NCBI GenBank assembly: GCA_020633295.1 | Contig: JACKDW010000011.1 | Coordinates: 1 to 64,000 of the forward strand | DNA: 64,000 nt | Origin: Myxococcales bacterium | Lineage (GTDB): Bacteria > Myxococcota_A > Polyangia > Nannocystales > Nannocystaceae | Reading direction: 5' to 3' | Part shown: one piece after another, positions 17,854 through 26,215 of the stretch | How the letters are laid out: the number at the start of each line of letters is the position of its first letter | Numbering within the stretch: position 1 is the first letter of the stretch | The notes under the pieces: model-generated | Seen by the model: only the letters and a program-made list of their open reading frames with translations | Told to the model about the DNA's origin: nothing | Database searches by the model: none | Translations under genes and position numbers: made by a program

Positions 17854-18693
17854 ATGGCCCGGCTTCAGCATCACGTTACCGCGCTGCTCCTGCTCACGCT
17901 CGCCGCCACGGGCGCCTGTAAACAGACCGACGCGCCGCCCCCGAGCGAGCCCGCCGAGGACAAGCCCGCGACTGTTGAGGACCTCGACTGGAAGCAGCGC
18001 GTCGCGATCAAGAGCGACGAGGTTCAGCGCAAGGACCCCGGGCAGCACCAGCAGCTCCTGGAGCTGCAGTCGAAGAAAGACGCCGCCGGCGTGCCCTCGC
18101 TCGAGGGCCCGCTGGTCGAGAACAACCCGGACGCGGCGCCGGTGCTGGTCACGCGCATGCTCGACGGGAAGGAGAGCAACCAGAACAAGGAGGCGATCGC
18201 GTACGCGCTCCCGCGCACCGGCGGTGACTGGTCCGAGGCGGCCGCGGCCCTGATCCCGCTCGAGGCCGACCCCAGGGTCCGCAAGGCGCTCGTCGAGAGC
18301 ATGCGCTACGCCGAGGACCCGCACGGCGTCGAGGGGCTGCGGCACGGCTTCAAGGACGAGGAGGCGGAGATTCGCGCGGCGGCGGCCCGCACGGCCGGCT
18401 TCAACCCGAGCGGGCGCATGCTGTACAACGAGCTGCTCTCGGGCCTGTTCGCGGAGGACTGGGATATGCGCGCCGCGTCGGCGCAGTCGCTCGGCAAGCT
18501 GGAGATGAAGGAGGCCGAGAGCGCGCTGCGGCGCTCGCTCGCGGACGAGCACGAGCAGGTGCGGCTGTACTCGCTGCTCGCGCTCGAGAAGATCAGCCCC
18601 GACAACGTCGGCGGCTTCCCCGAGGTCGCGAAGCTGCGCTCGGATCCCTCGGAGCCCGTGGCCAGCGAGGCGAACCGCATCAGCAAGCGCTAG
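17854..18693 (+). CDS. HEAT-repeat lipoprotein
   Basis: 279 residues from an ATG at 17854 after GGAGG. The signal peptide ends in LAATGAC (Cys22). From ~80 onward, repeated two-helix units contain the HEAT/PBS-lyase pattern: LIPLEADPRVRKALVESMRYAEDP, GLRHGFKDEEAEIRAAAARTAG, FAEDWDMRAASAQSLGKL and SLADEHEQVRLYSLLALEKI, quoted only in part here. Such repeats form a solenoid used for protein-protein contacts. It is likely an outer- or inner-membrane-attached periplasmic scaffold; the partner is unknown. It ends directly before a hairpin and converges with the PP2C gene. Confidence 0.78.
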   Translation: MARLQHHVTALLLLTLAATGACKQTDAPPPSEPAEDKPATVEDLDWKQRVAIKSDEVQRKDPGQHQQLLELQSKKDAAGVPSLEGPLVENNPDAAPVLVTRMLDGKESNQNKEAIAYALPRTGGDWSEAAAALIPLEADPRVRKALVESMRYAEDPHGVEGLRHGFKDEEAEIRAAAARTAGFNPSGRMLYNELLSGLFAEDWDMRAASAQSLGKLEMKEAESALRRSLADEHEQVRLYSLLALEKISPDNVGGFPEVAKLRSDPSEPVASEANRISKR

Positions 18694-18709
18694 CCGAGCC
18701 TCGCTCGGC
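18693..18709. terminator. Small hairpin at the end of the HEAT-repeat gene
   Basis: GCCGAGC (18693-18699) pairs perfectly with GCTCGGC (18703-18709) around a 3-base loop, beginning at the stop codon. It lies between convergent genes and could end transcription on both strands. Confidence 0.6.
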
Positions 18710-18767
18710 CTGGGCGCACACGGGGGCGCCGCCGCTCGGCGGGCGCCCGACGTCGACGTCGCGCCGG

Positions 18768-20042
18768 CTAGCGAAACGGCGAGAGCATCGGCAGGCCGAG
18801 CATCGTCTTCTTGGCCTCGAGCGCGTCGAGCGGGAGGTACGCGTCGTCGAGGCGCTGGCTCAGGCTCTGCGAGAGCGCCCACAGGAACTTCAGGCCGATC
18901 ATCGGGTCCTGGTTGACCAGGTCGAGGAAGTCCTGGCGCTCCTGCACGAGCAGGCGCACGTCGGTCTCCGCGATGACCGTGGCCGAGCGCCGCCGCTTGT
19001 TGAGCAGCGCCATCTCGCCGAAGTGGTTGCCCGCGCCGAGGCGCGCGATCTCGGTGCCGTTGCGGTGCACGGAGAGCTCGCCGTTGACGACGACGTGCAG
19101 CGAGGCGCTGTCGTCACCCTCGGCGATCACGAGCTGACCCTTGGGGTAGTTGACCGCGCGGAAGCGGTTGAGCGCCTGGACGAGCTGCTTCATCGTCAGG
19201 TCCTGGAACAGCGTCACGTGCTGCAGCGCCTCGAGGTTGCCCGTGATGTCGTGCTTGCGCTGCAGCTCGGCGGCCGCGAGCTCGCTCGTGCTCGCGCGCA
19301 CGACGACGACGCCGATGTTGTCCGCGCCGCCGCACCCGTTCGCGTAGTCGATCAGGCGCGCGGCGGTCTGGTCGAGGCGATCGCCGGCGAGCAGCTCGAC
19401 GAGCCGGGCCGGCTCGCGGTCGGAGTAGCGGTGCAGCCCGTCGCTGCACAGCAGGAAGGTGTCGCCGGGCAGCACGTCGAAGACCAGCGTGTCGGCGCAG
19501 ACCGACTCGCGCACCCCGATCGCGCGGGTGACGATGTTGGCGTACGGGCTGCTCTGCGCCTGCTCCTCGGTCATCATCCCGGTGCGGATCGCCTCGCGCA
19601 CGTAGGTGTGATCCTCGCTGAGCTGATAGAGGCTGCCCTCGCGCATCAGGTACAGGCGGCTGTCGCCGACGTGCGCCATGACGCCCTTGCCCTTGGCGAC
19701 CAGCAGCGTCGTGCAGGTCGTGCCCATGCCGTGCATCCCGTGCTGCGAGCGCGCCATGCGGTACACGACGCGCGACGCCGTCTGGAAGGCCTCCTGCAGC
19801 AGGCTCTGCAGGCGCTCGGCCTGCCGGTCGCTGCCGTCGAACGCGTGGACGAGCGCGCGGTGCTCCCGGACGTGCCGCCGCATGTGCTTGACGGTCTCGC
19901 CCGCCGCGACCTCGCCGGCCGCGGTGCCGCCCATCCCGTCGCAGACGACGAACAGCCCGAGCTCGGGCTCGACGAGGACGCGGTCCTCGTTGTTCTCGCG
20001 TTTTTGTCCGACGTGCGTGGTGCCGACGCCGCTGATCTCCAT
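18768..20042 (-). CDS. PP2C protein phosphatase fused to a cyclic-nucleotide-binding domain
   Basis: The ATG at 20042 (424 residues) was chosen because the PP2C fold starts at once: VGQKRENNEDR, VCDGMGGTAAGE, GMGTTCTTLLV, AHVGDSRLYLM, FLLCSDGL and GADNIGVVVV, which supply the metal-binding Asp residues. Residues ~275-400 form a cNMP-binding domain with the phosphate-binding cassette FGEMALLNKRRRSATV. PP2C enzymes remove phosphate from Ser/Thr, here presumably opposing the many Hanks kinases of such genomes; binding of cAMP, cGMP or another nucleotide probably controls activity or location. No signal peptide, so cytoplasmic. Monocistronic, convergent with the HEAT-repeat gene. Confidence 0.92.
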   Translation of the reverse strand: MEISGVGTTHVGQKRENNEDRVLVEPELGLFVVCDGMGGTAAGEVAAGETVKHMRRHVREHRALVHAFDGSDRQAERLQSLLQEAFQTASRVVYRMARSQHGMHGMGTTCTTLLVAKGKGVMAHVGDSRLYLMREGSLYQLSEDHTYVREAIRTGMMTEEQAQSSPYANIVTRAIGVRESVCADTLVFDVLPGDTFLLCSDGLHRYSDREPARLVELLAGDRLDQTAARLIDYANGCGGADNIGVVVVRASTSELAAAELQRKHDITGNLEALQHVTLFQDLTMKQLVQALNRFRAVNYPKGQLVIAEGDDSASLHVVVNGELSVHRNGTEIARLGAGNHFGEMALLNKRRRSATVIAETDVRLLVQERQDFLDLVNQDPMIGLKFLWALSQSLSQRLDDAYLPLDALEAKKTMLGLPMLSPFR

Positions 20043-20244
20043 CCGGCCTCCAGATCGACGGAGGCGAGTGTGCCGCAGCCGCCGGCGCGCTCCAACCCGA
20101 AGCGACGGCACAAGCTGCGATCGTCCCGCCGGCCCCGGCGCGCGCGCCGAGTCGATCGCGCGCGCGCGCAGGATCGCCCCGGGGGCGCGCTCTACCGCGC
20201 CGGCGCGCGATCGCGGCGTCGCCGGCGGTCGCCTGGCGTGGCGG

Positions 20245-21066
20245 TCAGCCGCCGCAGGTCAGGAACGCCTCGTCCTCCGCCATGCACGCGCCCTCGCCGT
20301 TCCACCAGGAGAGCACGTCGTCGCAGCCCGGCAGCCCGGCGATGCAGACGTTGAGGTCGGCGTAGGGCTGCTGACAGTCGGCGCTGAGCACGTTGTACGA
20401 GTCGACGCAGATCGAGAGGCAGTCGGCGAAGTTATCGAAGTCGGGGCTCTCGCCCGCGAGGCACTCGACGCCGACGGTGCAGTAGCCGGCGCACTTCTCC
20501 GGCCCGTCGCAGCCGACCAGCTGCCCGAGGTTCTCGGCGGCGCAGGGGAGCGGGCTGACGGCGCCGAACCACCAGTCCGAGACGCCCTGGCACTCGAGCC
20601 CGGCGATGCACTCGTTGAGGCCGATCGTCGCGCCGTCGCACTCGTCGGTGCCGACCGCGTCGGCGGCCAGCTCGCACTCGGTGACGCACTGATCCTGATC
20701 GGTGAAGCCGTGCTCACCCTCGTCGAGGCAGCCCAGCAGGTTCTCGCAGTAGTGCTGGCAGCTGTCGTTGAGGCCCGCGCCGCCGGTGGTGGTGCCGTCG
20801 GTCCCCGAGGTCATCTCGTCGGTCGTGCTCGGATCCGTCGAGCTCGTCACCGGCCCGGCCGTCGTCCCGGCGCTCGGATCGCTCGTCGCGCCCGTCACCT
20901 CCGTGCCGCCGGTCGTCCCGACCGTGCCGTCGGTGCCGTCAGTGATCGTCCCCGTGCCGGTGTCGGTGTCCCCCGTGGTCGGCCCGATCGTCACGTTGCA
21001 CGCGGCGAGCGCGAGCCCGAGGGCGGCGATGAGTCCGTGGACGAGGGCGTGCTGAGTGTTCCGCAT
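20245..21066 (-). CDS. Cys-rich lipoprotein with Thr/Gly/Asp linker
   Basis: 273 residues from an ATG at 21066. Signal peptide with LALAAC (Cys23), then a ~75-residue linker of Thr, Gly and Asp (TGTGTITDGTDGT type), typical of Nannocystineae surface proteins. The mature part (~100-273) has two related modules each with six or more cysteines: C..YC..L.GC...F.D...C...C, followed by LNECIAGLECQ...W and LNVCIAGLPGCD...W respectively. The duplication suggests a small disulfide-bonded domain present twice. Function unknown. Confidence 0.72.
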   Translation of the reverse strand: MRNTQHALVHGLIAALGLALAACNVTIGPTTGDTDTGTGTITDGTDGTVGTTGGTEVTGATSDPSAGTTAGPVTSSTDPSTTDEMTSGTDGTTTGGAGLNDSCQHYCENLLGCLDEGEHGFTDQDQCVTECELAADAVGTDECDGATIGLNECIAGLECQGVSDWWFGAVSPLPCAAENLGQLVGCDGPEKCAGYCTVGVECLAGESPDFDNFADCLSICVDSYNVLSADCQQPYADLNVCIAGLPGCDDVLSWWNGEGACMAEDEAFLTCGG

Positions 21067-22061
21067 CTACTGTTCTTCCCGAGATCAATTGGTTGTAGGC
21101 GATAGGACGTGCTTAGCAGAGCTCGCCGCGCGGCGCTCGAGCGCGTCGAGCGAGCGGCGCGCACGCCTGTCGCTCGTTGGACGCGCGCGCGCCGAAAACA
21201 TGCATAAAAGACATGTCTCGAGGATCTCCTCGGGCGCTCGGCTGGCAGGTCGGGCGCGCGCGGGCGCGCGCGCCGTCGACCGCGCGTCACTGGCACATCG
21301 GACAGCCGCGCGGCCGGTGCGGTCGCGAGGTTGATCCCGCGTCGACGTCGCGGAGGCGGTGTCTATTCCGTCCGCCTTCAAAGTTTTTTCGGCCGAACGC
21401 GGTGCCGACGTCGCCGAGCTCGGACGTCAACGATCGCCGACCCGCTGTCACGTCCGCCGTCGCGCGCGCTCGTGAGGTCGTCCTTCAAGCGCGCTCTTCA
21501 AGACCGCGAGCGGGCGTCGTGCGTAGCGCCCGGACGTGCGACCTGTTCGCGAAATTTGGGTAACGTCGCGAGCCAACGCCAGGCCGTGTAATCGCGTTGA
21601 CGGGTCATCACGAGCGCCCTCAGGGGCGTCTCCACGCGCTCACGCGCACGATCGATCGGCTGCTCGGGAACGCCATTTTTCGCGTCTTCGCACCGCGAAG
21701 AAACCGGCGAATAATTCCCCTGCGCCGGCGAGTTTTGGTTGCGTCCTTGATCCCCATCGGATAAACCTCAACGCCTAACATCCCAACTGTAGAAGCATCA
21801 CGCGCGCGGCGTTAGGTCGTGCGCGTGATGCTGCTATTTCGCTCGAAGCTGCCTATCAATCGCGTTTCTGTACAGCCGCGCGCGGGGTCGGCCCCCATCC
21901 GCCGACACTAGCTCCCCGCGCTCGCGTCCACCATATTCCGCAGCGATATCCCCGCCGTCGAGCCCATTCAAGCGCTCGGCGCCGCTCCACTCGAGTCCGT
22001 TTTTCGTCTCTAACTCACCTTCTCCTCGAGGCACCGCGCCGCCTCGAGACGCGAGGACATC
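21067..22061. other. Large intergenic region (~1 kb), no gene seen
   Basis: Nearly 1 kb between divergent genes shows no frame with convincing codon use or a ribosome binding site. GC is lower in 21340-21430 and 21660-21790. It contains the 12-bp-stem inverted repeat at 21794-21832 and a plausible but unproven sigma70-like pair (TTGCGT around 21739, GATAAA around 21760). It may hold a non-coding RNA or a decayed gene. Confidence 0.5.
21794..21832. repeat. Inverted repeat, 12-bp perfect stem
   Basis: AGCATCACGCGC at 21794-21805 is repeated in reverse complement at 21821-21832, with a 15-base loop. It lies ~230 bp before the DUF1571 gene. It could be a terminator of an unrecognised transcript, a leader structure or a mobile-element remnant. 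Confidence 0.75.
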
Positions 22062-22877
22062 ATGAACACGCATGGCATCAACCCGCGTCCGCTCCGCCCC
22101 GTCATCGCCTTGACGTTCGGGCTGCTGATCGCCGTCGCCACGGCCGGGGCCGCGTGCGGCCCCGCGCAGGCCTCGGAGTACGATCCGAGCGCCGAGCACG
22201 AGCTCACGTACGCGAACCCGGACACCATCCGTGAGGCCGTATACCGCATGGAGAGCGCCTACGAGGGCGTCAACGACTACACCGCGATCTTCTACAAGCG
22301 CGAGCGCGTCCGCGGTCGCATGCTCCCCTGGGAGACGATGGAGATCAAGTTCCGCAAGCCCTTCGCCGTCTACCTGCGGTGGCTCGACGGCAAGAAGAAG
22401 GACCAGGAGAGCCTGTTCGTTAAGGGCTGGAACAACAACAAGATCATGGCTCACCCCGGGAGCTTCCCGGACATCACCGTGAGCCTCTCGCCCGACAGCT
22501 CGCTGGCGATGCGCGGCAACCGTCACCCGATCACGGACTGCGGCATCGGCCACATCATCGAGCTGATCACCCGCGACATGCGGCGCAGCGAGGCCAACCC
22601 CGACGACAACGTGCGCTTCCTCGACCACGGCTACTCCTACGTCTACGGCGCGCGCAGCCGCTGCGTCGAGGCGATCATGCCGACGGCGGAGGACTCCGGG
22701 TACTACGGACATCGGGCCAAGATCTGCATGGACGCGAGCAGCGAGCTGCCGAACCGCGTGCAGATCTGGGATCGCGAGAACAACCTGATCGAGGACTACG
22801 GGTTCAAGGACCTGCGCGTGAACCCGGGGCTGACGGGCGCGAGCTTCGATCCGGAGAACCCCGAGTACGGCTTCTGA
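22062..22877 (+). CDS. DUF1571 domain secreted protein
   Basis: 271 residues from an ATG at 22062. A signal peptide (ALTFGLLIAVATAGAACGPAQAS) precedes the domain; the Cys in GAAC also makes a lipoprotein possible. The domain matches DUF1571: a starting helix, YTAIFYKRERVRGRMLPWE, then KPFAVYLRWLDGKKKDQESLF and RHPITDCGIGHIIELI, all family hallmarks. The fold resembles outer-membrane lipoprotein-sorting (LolA/LolB-like) proteins, so periplasmic lipid or lipoprotein handling is possible but unproven. It converges with the M16 pair; a strong hairpin separates them. Confidence 0.82.
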   Translation: MNTHGINPRPLRPVIALTFGLLIAVATAGAACGPAQASEYDPSAEHELTYANPDTIREAVYRMESAYEGVNDYTAIFYKRERVRGRMLPWETMEIKFRKPFAVYLRWLDGKKKDQESLFVKGWNNNKIMAHPGSFPDITVSLSPDSSLAMRGNRHPITDCGIGHIIELITRDMRRSEANPDDNVRFLDHGYSYVYGARSRCVEAIMPTAEDSGYYGHRAKICMDASSELPNRVQIWDRENNLIEDYGFKDLRVNPGLTGASFDPENPEYGF

Positions 22878-22921
22878 TCGCCCACGAGACGAAGCCGGCG
22901 GCCTCCTGAGGGCCGAACGAG

Positions 22922-22957
22922 CGAGCGCCAGCGCCGGAGGACCCGCGCTGGCGCTCG
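22922..22957. terminator. Bidirectional hairpin terminator
   Basis: A perfect 13-bp stem (22922-22934 with 22945-22957) with a 10-base loop sits between the convergent DUF1571 and M16 genes. Confidence 0.8.
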
Positions 22958-22989
22958 ACGTCTTGGGAGGCGCCCTGCGGCGCCGAACG

Positions 22990-24570
22990 CTACTGCGACA
23001 CGCGCTGGAGCTGGGTGTCGTAAACGATCACCTCGCCGAACTGGCTCAGCGACTCGCGGATCTTCTTGGCCTTGCCGATGGCGACGATCTGGACGGGCTG
23101 GTCGACGAACAGCTGCCGGGTGCTGGCCTTGATCTGCGCCGGCGTCACGGACTCCACGTCCGCGCGGTAGCGCTCCCAGAAGCCGTCGGGGAGCCCGTAC
23201 AGCCGCTGCGTGACGGTCTTGGCGGCGACCGTGTCGACGCCCTCGACCTCGAGCGCGAACTGGCCCGAGATCTTGCTGAGCACGCGCGCGAGCTCCTTGG
23301 CCTCGATGCCCTCCTCGCCGGGCTGCTGCAGCACGTCGATCAGCGCCTGGGCGAACTCGCCGGCGCTCTTGGTCTTGGTCCCGCCGCCGGCGAAGAACAC
23401 CCCGCCGTCGAAGCCGTGCGAGTGGAACGCTGCGGCGCCGTAGGTGAGCCCGAGCTGCTCGCGCAGCACCTGGTTGAGGCGCGCCGAGAGGCCGCCCCCG
23501 AACACGCTCTGCAGCGCCTTGGCCTCGAGCCAACCCTGCTCGCCGATGCCCGGGGCGGGCACGGCGACCATCACGGTCGCCTGCGCGCTCGCGGGGCGGT
23601 CGATGAGGTGCACGACGGTCTTGCTCGGCCGCGCGGGCGCCTCGGCGCGCGGGACCGAGATGTCGGCGCCCCGCGCCCACGCGCCGAAGTGCTTCTTGGT
23701 CAGCTTCTGCGCCTGCTCCGGCGTGATGTCGCCGGCGATCACGAGCATCGCGTTGTTGGGCACGTAGTGGGTCTCGTGGAACGCGAGCACCTGCGCGCGC
23801 GTCATCCCCTTGATCTGCGCGTCGGTCGGGAACGGGCGCCCGTAGGCGCTGCGCTCCCCGTAGACGACCCGCCGCCCGAACTGCAGCGCGAGCCCGAAGG
23901 GCTGCGACTTCTGCGAGGCGACCTCCTGGATCATCATGTCCTTGACCTTGTCGAAGCTCTCCTCCGGGAAGGTCGGGCGCAGCGCCTGCTCGGCGATGAG
24001 CGAGAGCCCGAGCTCGGCGTCGCCGGCGAGCAGGCTCGCGCTGATGGTCGCGCGCTCGTCCCCGGCGCCGCTGCCGAGCGCGCCGCCGGTCGCGTCGATC
24101 AGCGCGTCGAGCTTGGCCTTCTTGTGCTTCTTGGTCCCCTCGCCGAGCATGTACGCGGTGAACTTGGCGATCGTCGGCTGCTCGGCGCTCGAGTAGATCT
24201 CGCCCGCCTTGACGTGCAGCGTGATGTCGACCGAGGGGACCTCGTGGTCCTCGAGCACGATGAGCTCGAGGCCGTTGTCGAGCGTCGTGATCACGGGCTC
24301 CGGGAACTTCACCGGCGCCGGCGCCTTGACGCCGGGCAGCGCCGGCAGGGCCGCGAGCTCGGCGCGCTTGCGGGCGGCCTCCTCGGCCTTGGCCGCGCGG
24401 GCTTTCTCGTCCTCGGTGCGCGTGTCCTGCTGGACCGGCGGCGCGGTGTCCTGCTTGGTCTTGGTGCAGGCGCCCACCAGCGTGACGCCGAGGCACGCGG
24501 CCAGCAGCGCGTGACCGCGTCGCCGGCGCGAGGTGTCTTGGTGGATGTCGTGCGTGATGCTGTCGTGCAT
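22990..24570 (-). CDS. M16 peptidase-like lipoprotein, non-catalytic partner
   Basis: 526 residues from an ATG at 24570; lipoprotein signal ending LVGAC (Cys35) and a Lys/Glu/Ala-rich linker. Two M16 half-domains follow. Where active members have HxxEH, this protein has KFTAY (in PTIAKFTAYMLGEGT), so zinc cannot be bound. The C-terminal half keeps the substrate-holding Arg/Tyr pair in LREQLGLTYG. It starts 20 bp after the catalytic gene in the same operon. This matches known M16B heterodimers in which one chain has zinc and the other the R/Y pair. Likely periplasmic, membrane-anchored peptide degradation. Confidence 0.88.
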   Translation of the reverse strand: MHDSITHDIHQDTSRRRRGHALLAACLGVTLVGACTKTKQDTAPPVQQDTRTEDEKARAAKAEEAARKRAELAALPALPGVKAPAPVKFPEPVITTLDNGLELIVLEDHEVPSVDITLHVKAGEIYSSAEQPTIAKFTAYMLGEGTKKHKKAKLDALIDATGGALGSGAGDERATISASLLAGDAELGLSLIAEQALRPTFPEESFDKVKDMMIQEVASQKSQPFGLALQFGRRVVYGERSAYGRPFPTDAQIKGMTRAQVLAFHETHYVPNNAMLVIAGDITPEQAQKLTKKHFGAWARGADISVPRAEAPARPSKTVVHLIDRPASAQATVMVAVPAPGIGEQGWLEAKALQSVFGGGLSARLNQVLREQLGLTYGAAAFHSHGFDGGVFFAGGGTKTKSAGEFAQALIDVLQQPGEEGIEAKELARVLSKISGQFALEVEGVDTVAAKTVTQRLYGLPDGFWERYRADVESVTPAQIKASTRQLFVDQPVQIVAIGKAKKIRESLSQFGEVIVYDTQLQRVSQ

Positions 24571-24590
24571 GATCAGACCTGTCTCCCTGG

Positions 24591-25991
24591 CTAGCTTCCC
24601 GGCGTCATCGCCGAGGCGTCCGGGGCCGACGCGGCCGGGACGATGTCGAAGGTCACGCTGCGCGCCGGCGTGAGGTACTGCTGGGCGACGCGCTTGAGGT
24701 CGCTCGCCTTGACCTTCTCGAACCGGCGCGCGTCCGCGTTAAACAGCTCGGCGCCGCCGTAGAAGGCCTCGTAGGTCGCGAGCTGCATGGCCTTGAACAG
24801 CGTCTTCTGCAGCCCGTCGACGTGCTCCTTGTAGAGCTTGGCCTTGCCGCGCTTGAGCTCGGCCGCGCTCACGCCCTGCTTCTGGACCTTGGCGAGCTCG
24901 TCCCAGAACGCGGCGCGCACGTCGGCGAGCGGCTTGTTGTTCGCCGCGACCAGCAGCGCCGCGAGCTGGCCCGGGCCGTAGGTCGGGATCGGGAAGCCGG
25001 CGCGCATCATGACCGTCGACGCGAGCTTGTCGTCGTCGACGAGGCGCTTGGTCAGGCGCGCCGAGGCGCCGTCGGTCAGGATCGCCGCGAGCAGCTCGAG
25101 CGCGTCGCGGTCCGCCTCGCGCGGCTTGGGGATGTCGAAGGAGATCAGCGCGAGCGAGACCGGCGCGAGCGGGTCCTTGACCTCCTTGTAGACGGCGGCC
25201 TCCTGCTCGGGCTCGCTCGGGATCTCGGTCGCGTTCTCGGGCCCCCGCGGCAGCGGGCCGTAGTACTTCTCGACGAGCGCGCGCGCCTCGGCGAGCTCGA
25301 AGTCGCCGACGATCACGAGCGTCGCGTTGTTGGGCACGTAGTAGCGGGCGAAGAAGTCCTTGAAGGCCTGGACGGGCGCGTTCGAGAGGTCCTCCATCGA
25401 GCCGTAGATCGAGTGTGAGTACTCCCAGCTCGAGAACGCGGTGGCCGGCCAGTCGAGCAGGATCGTCTTCGAGAACGGGGTGTTCTCCTGCTGCTGGCGG
25501 ACCTCCTCCTTGACGACGTCCTTCTCGTTGCTCAGCGACTTCTCATCGATGATGAGGTTCGCCATGCGGTTGCTCTCGAGGTAGAGCATGCCCTCGAGGT
25601 AGTTGCTCGGGACCGTCTGGAAGTAGTTGGTGCGGTCCGGCTCGGTGTTGCCGTTGAGGAAGCCGCCGGTGCCGTCCACGTAGTAGGCGTAGGCGCCCTC
25701 GGGGACGTTGCGCGAGCCGTTGAACATCATGTGTTCGAACAGGTGCGCGAAGCCGGTGAAGCCCTTGGTCTCCTGGGCCGCGCCGACGCGGTACGTCGTG
25801 TAGGTGGTGACGATCGGGGCGCTGTGGTCCTCGCTCAGCACGACCTTCAGGCCGTTTTGCAGCGTGAACTTCTCGATCGGGATCTCAGGCGCCTGCTTCG
25901 GCGCCGCGCTCGCGGCCTGCGGGCCCACGAGCGCCACGCAGGCCATGAGCAGGGCGGCGGCGGGCCACGTCCGTGGTCGGTCTCGGAACAT
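24591..25991 (-). CDS. M16 family zinc metallopeptidase, catalytic subunit
   Basis: The ATG at 25991 gives 466 residues with a cleavable signal (ALLMACVALVGPQAASA). The N-terminal half has the inverted zinc motif HLFEH in GFAHLFEHMMFNGS and the third ligand Glu in NEKDVVKEEVRQQ about 75 residues later. The second half lacks the clear LGLxY substrate motif, which instead is found in the partner encoded just downstream. Predicted to cut peptides in the periplasm as a heterodimer with the next gene product. The frame is open to 26093, but only the ATG gives a good signal peptide. Confidence 0.9.
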   Translation of the reverse strand: MFRDRPRTWPAAALLMACVALVGPQAASAAPKQAPEIPIEKFTLQNGLKVVLSEDHSAPIVTTYTTYRVGAAQETKGFTGFAHLFEHMMFNGSRNVPEGAYAYYVDGTGGFLNGNTEPDRTNYFQTVPSNYLEGMLYLESNRMANLIIDEKSLSNEKDVVKEEVRQQQENTPFSKTILLDWPATAFSSWEYSHSIYGSMEDLSNAPVQAFKDFFARYYVPNNATLVIVGDFELAEARALVEKYYGPLPRGPENATEIPSEPEQEAAVYKEVKDPLAPVSLALISFDIPKPREADRDALELLAAILTDGASARLTKRLVDDDKLASTVMMRAGFPIPTYGPGQLAALLVAANNKPLADVRAAFWDELAKVQKQGVSAAELKRGKAKLYKEHVDGLQKTLFKAMQLATYEAFYGGAELFNADARRFEKVKASDLKRVAQQYLTPARSVTFDIVPAASAPDASAMTPGS

Positions 25992-26215
25992 CCAGTTGTC
26001 CTCCTGAAGAGGGTCGCCCGCGCGGCGGACGACCCATTGAACGCGCGCCGATGCGCGCGCGCGGCACACTAGTCGAGGCGGAGGCGCGCGCACAAGCGCT
26101 CGTCGGCGGTCGCTGGCGCGGCGCGCGTGTGAGTCTAGTCGGTTGCGAGGAGCCCCGACGCCCGCGCTACCCGATCGGCTCGGATCGGACGGCGTGAGAG
26201 GCCAGCGTCACCCGA

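Noticed and set aside
21773..21817. Possible integron attC site (GCCTAAC ... GTTAGGT)
   Set aside because: The end boxes fit RYYYAAC/GTTRRRY, but the 31 bases between do not form the inner paired L boxes of an attC, the length (45) is short, and no integrase or cassette genes are nearby. The similar GCGTTAGGC at 63912 is single.
22990..24570. Annotation as an active zinc protease
   Set aside because: The HxxEH motif is replaced by KFTAY, so it cannot bind zinc; described instead as a partner subunit.
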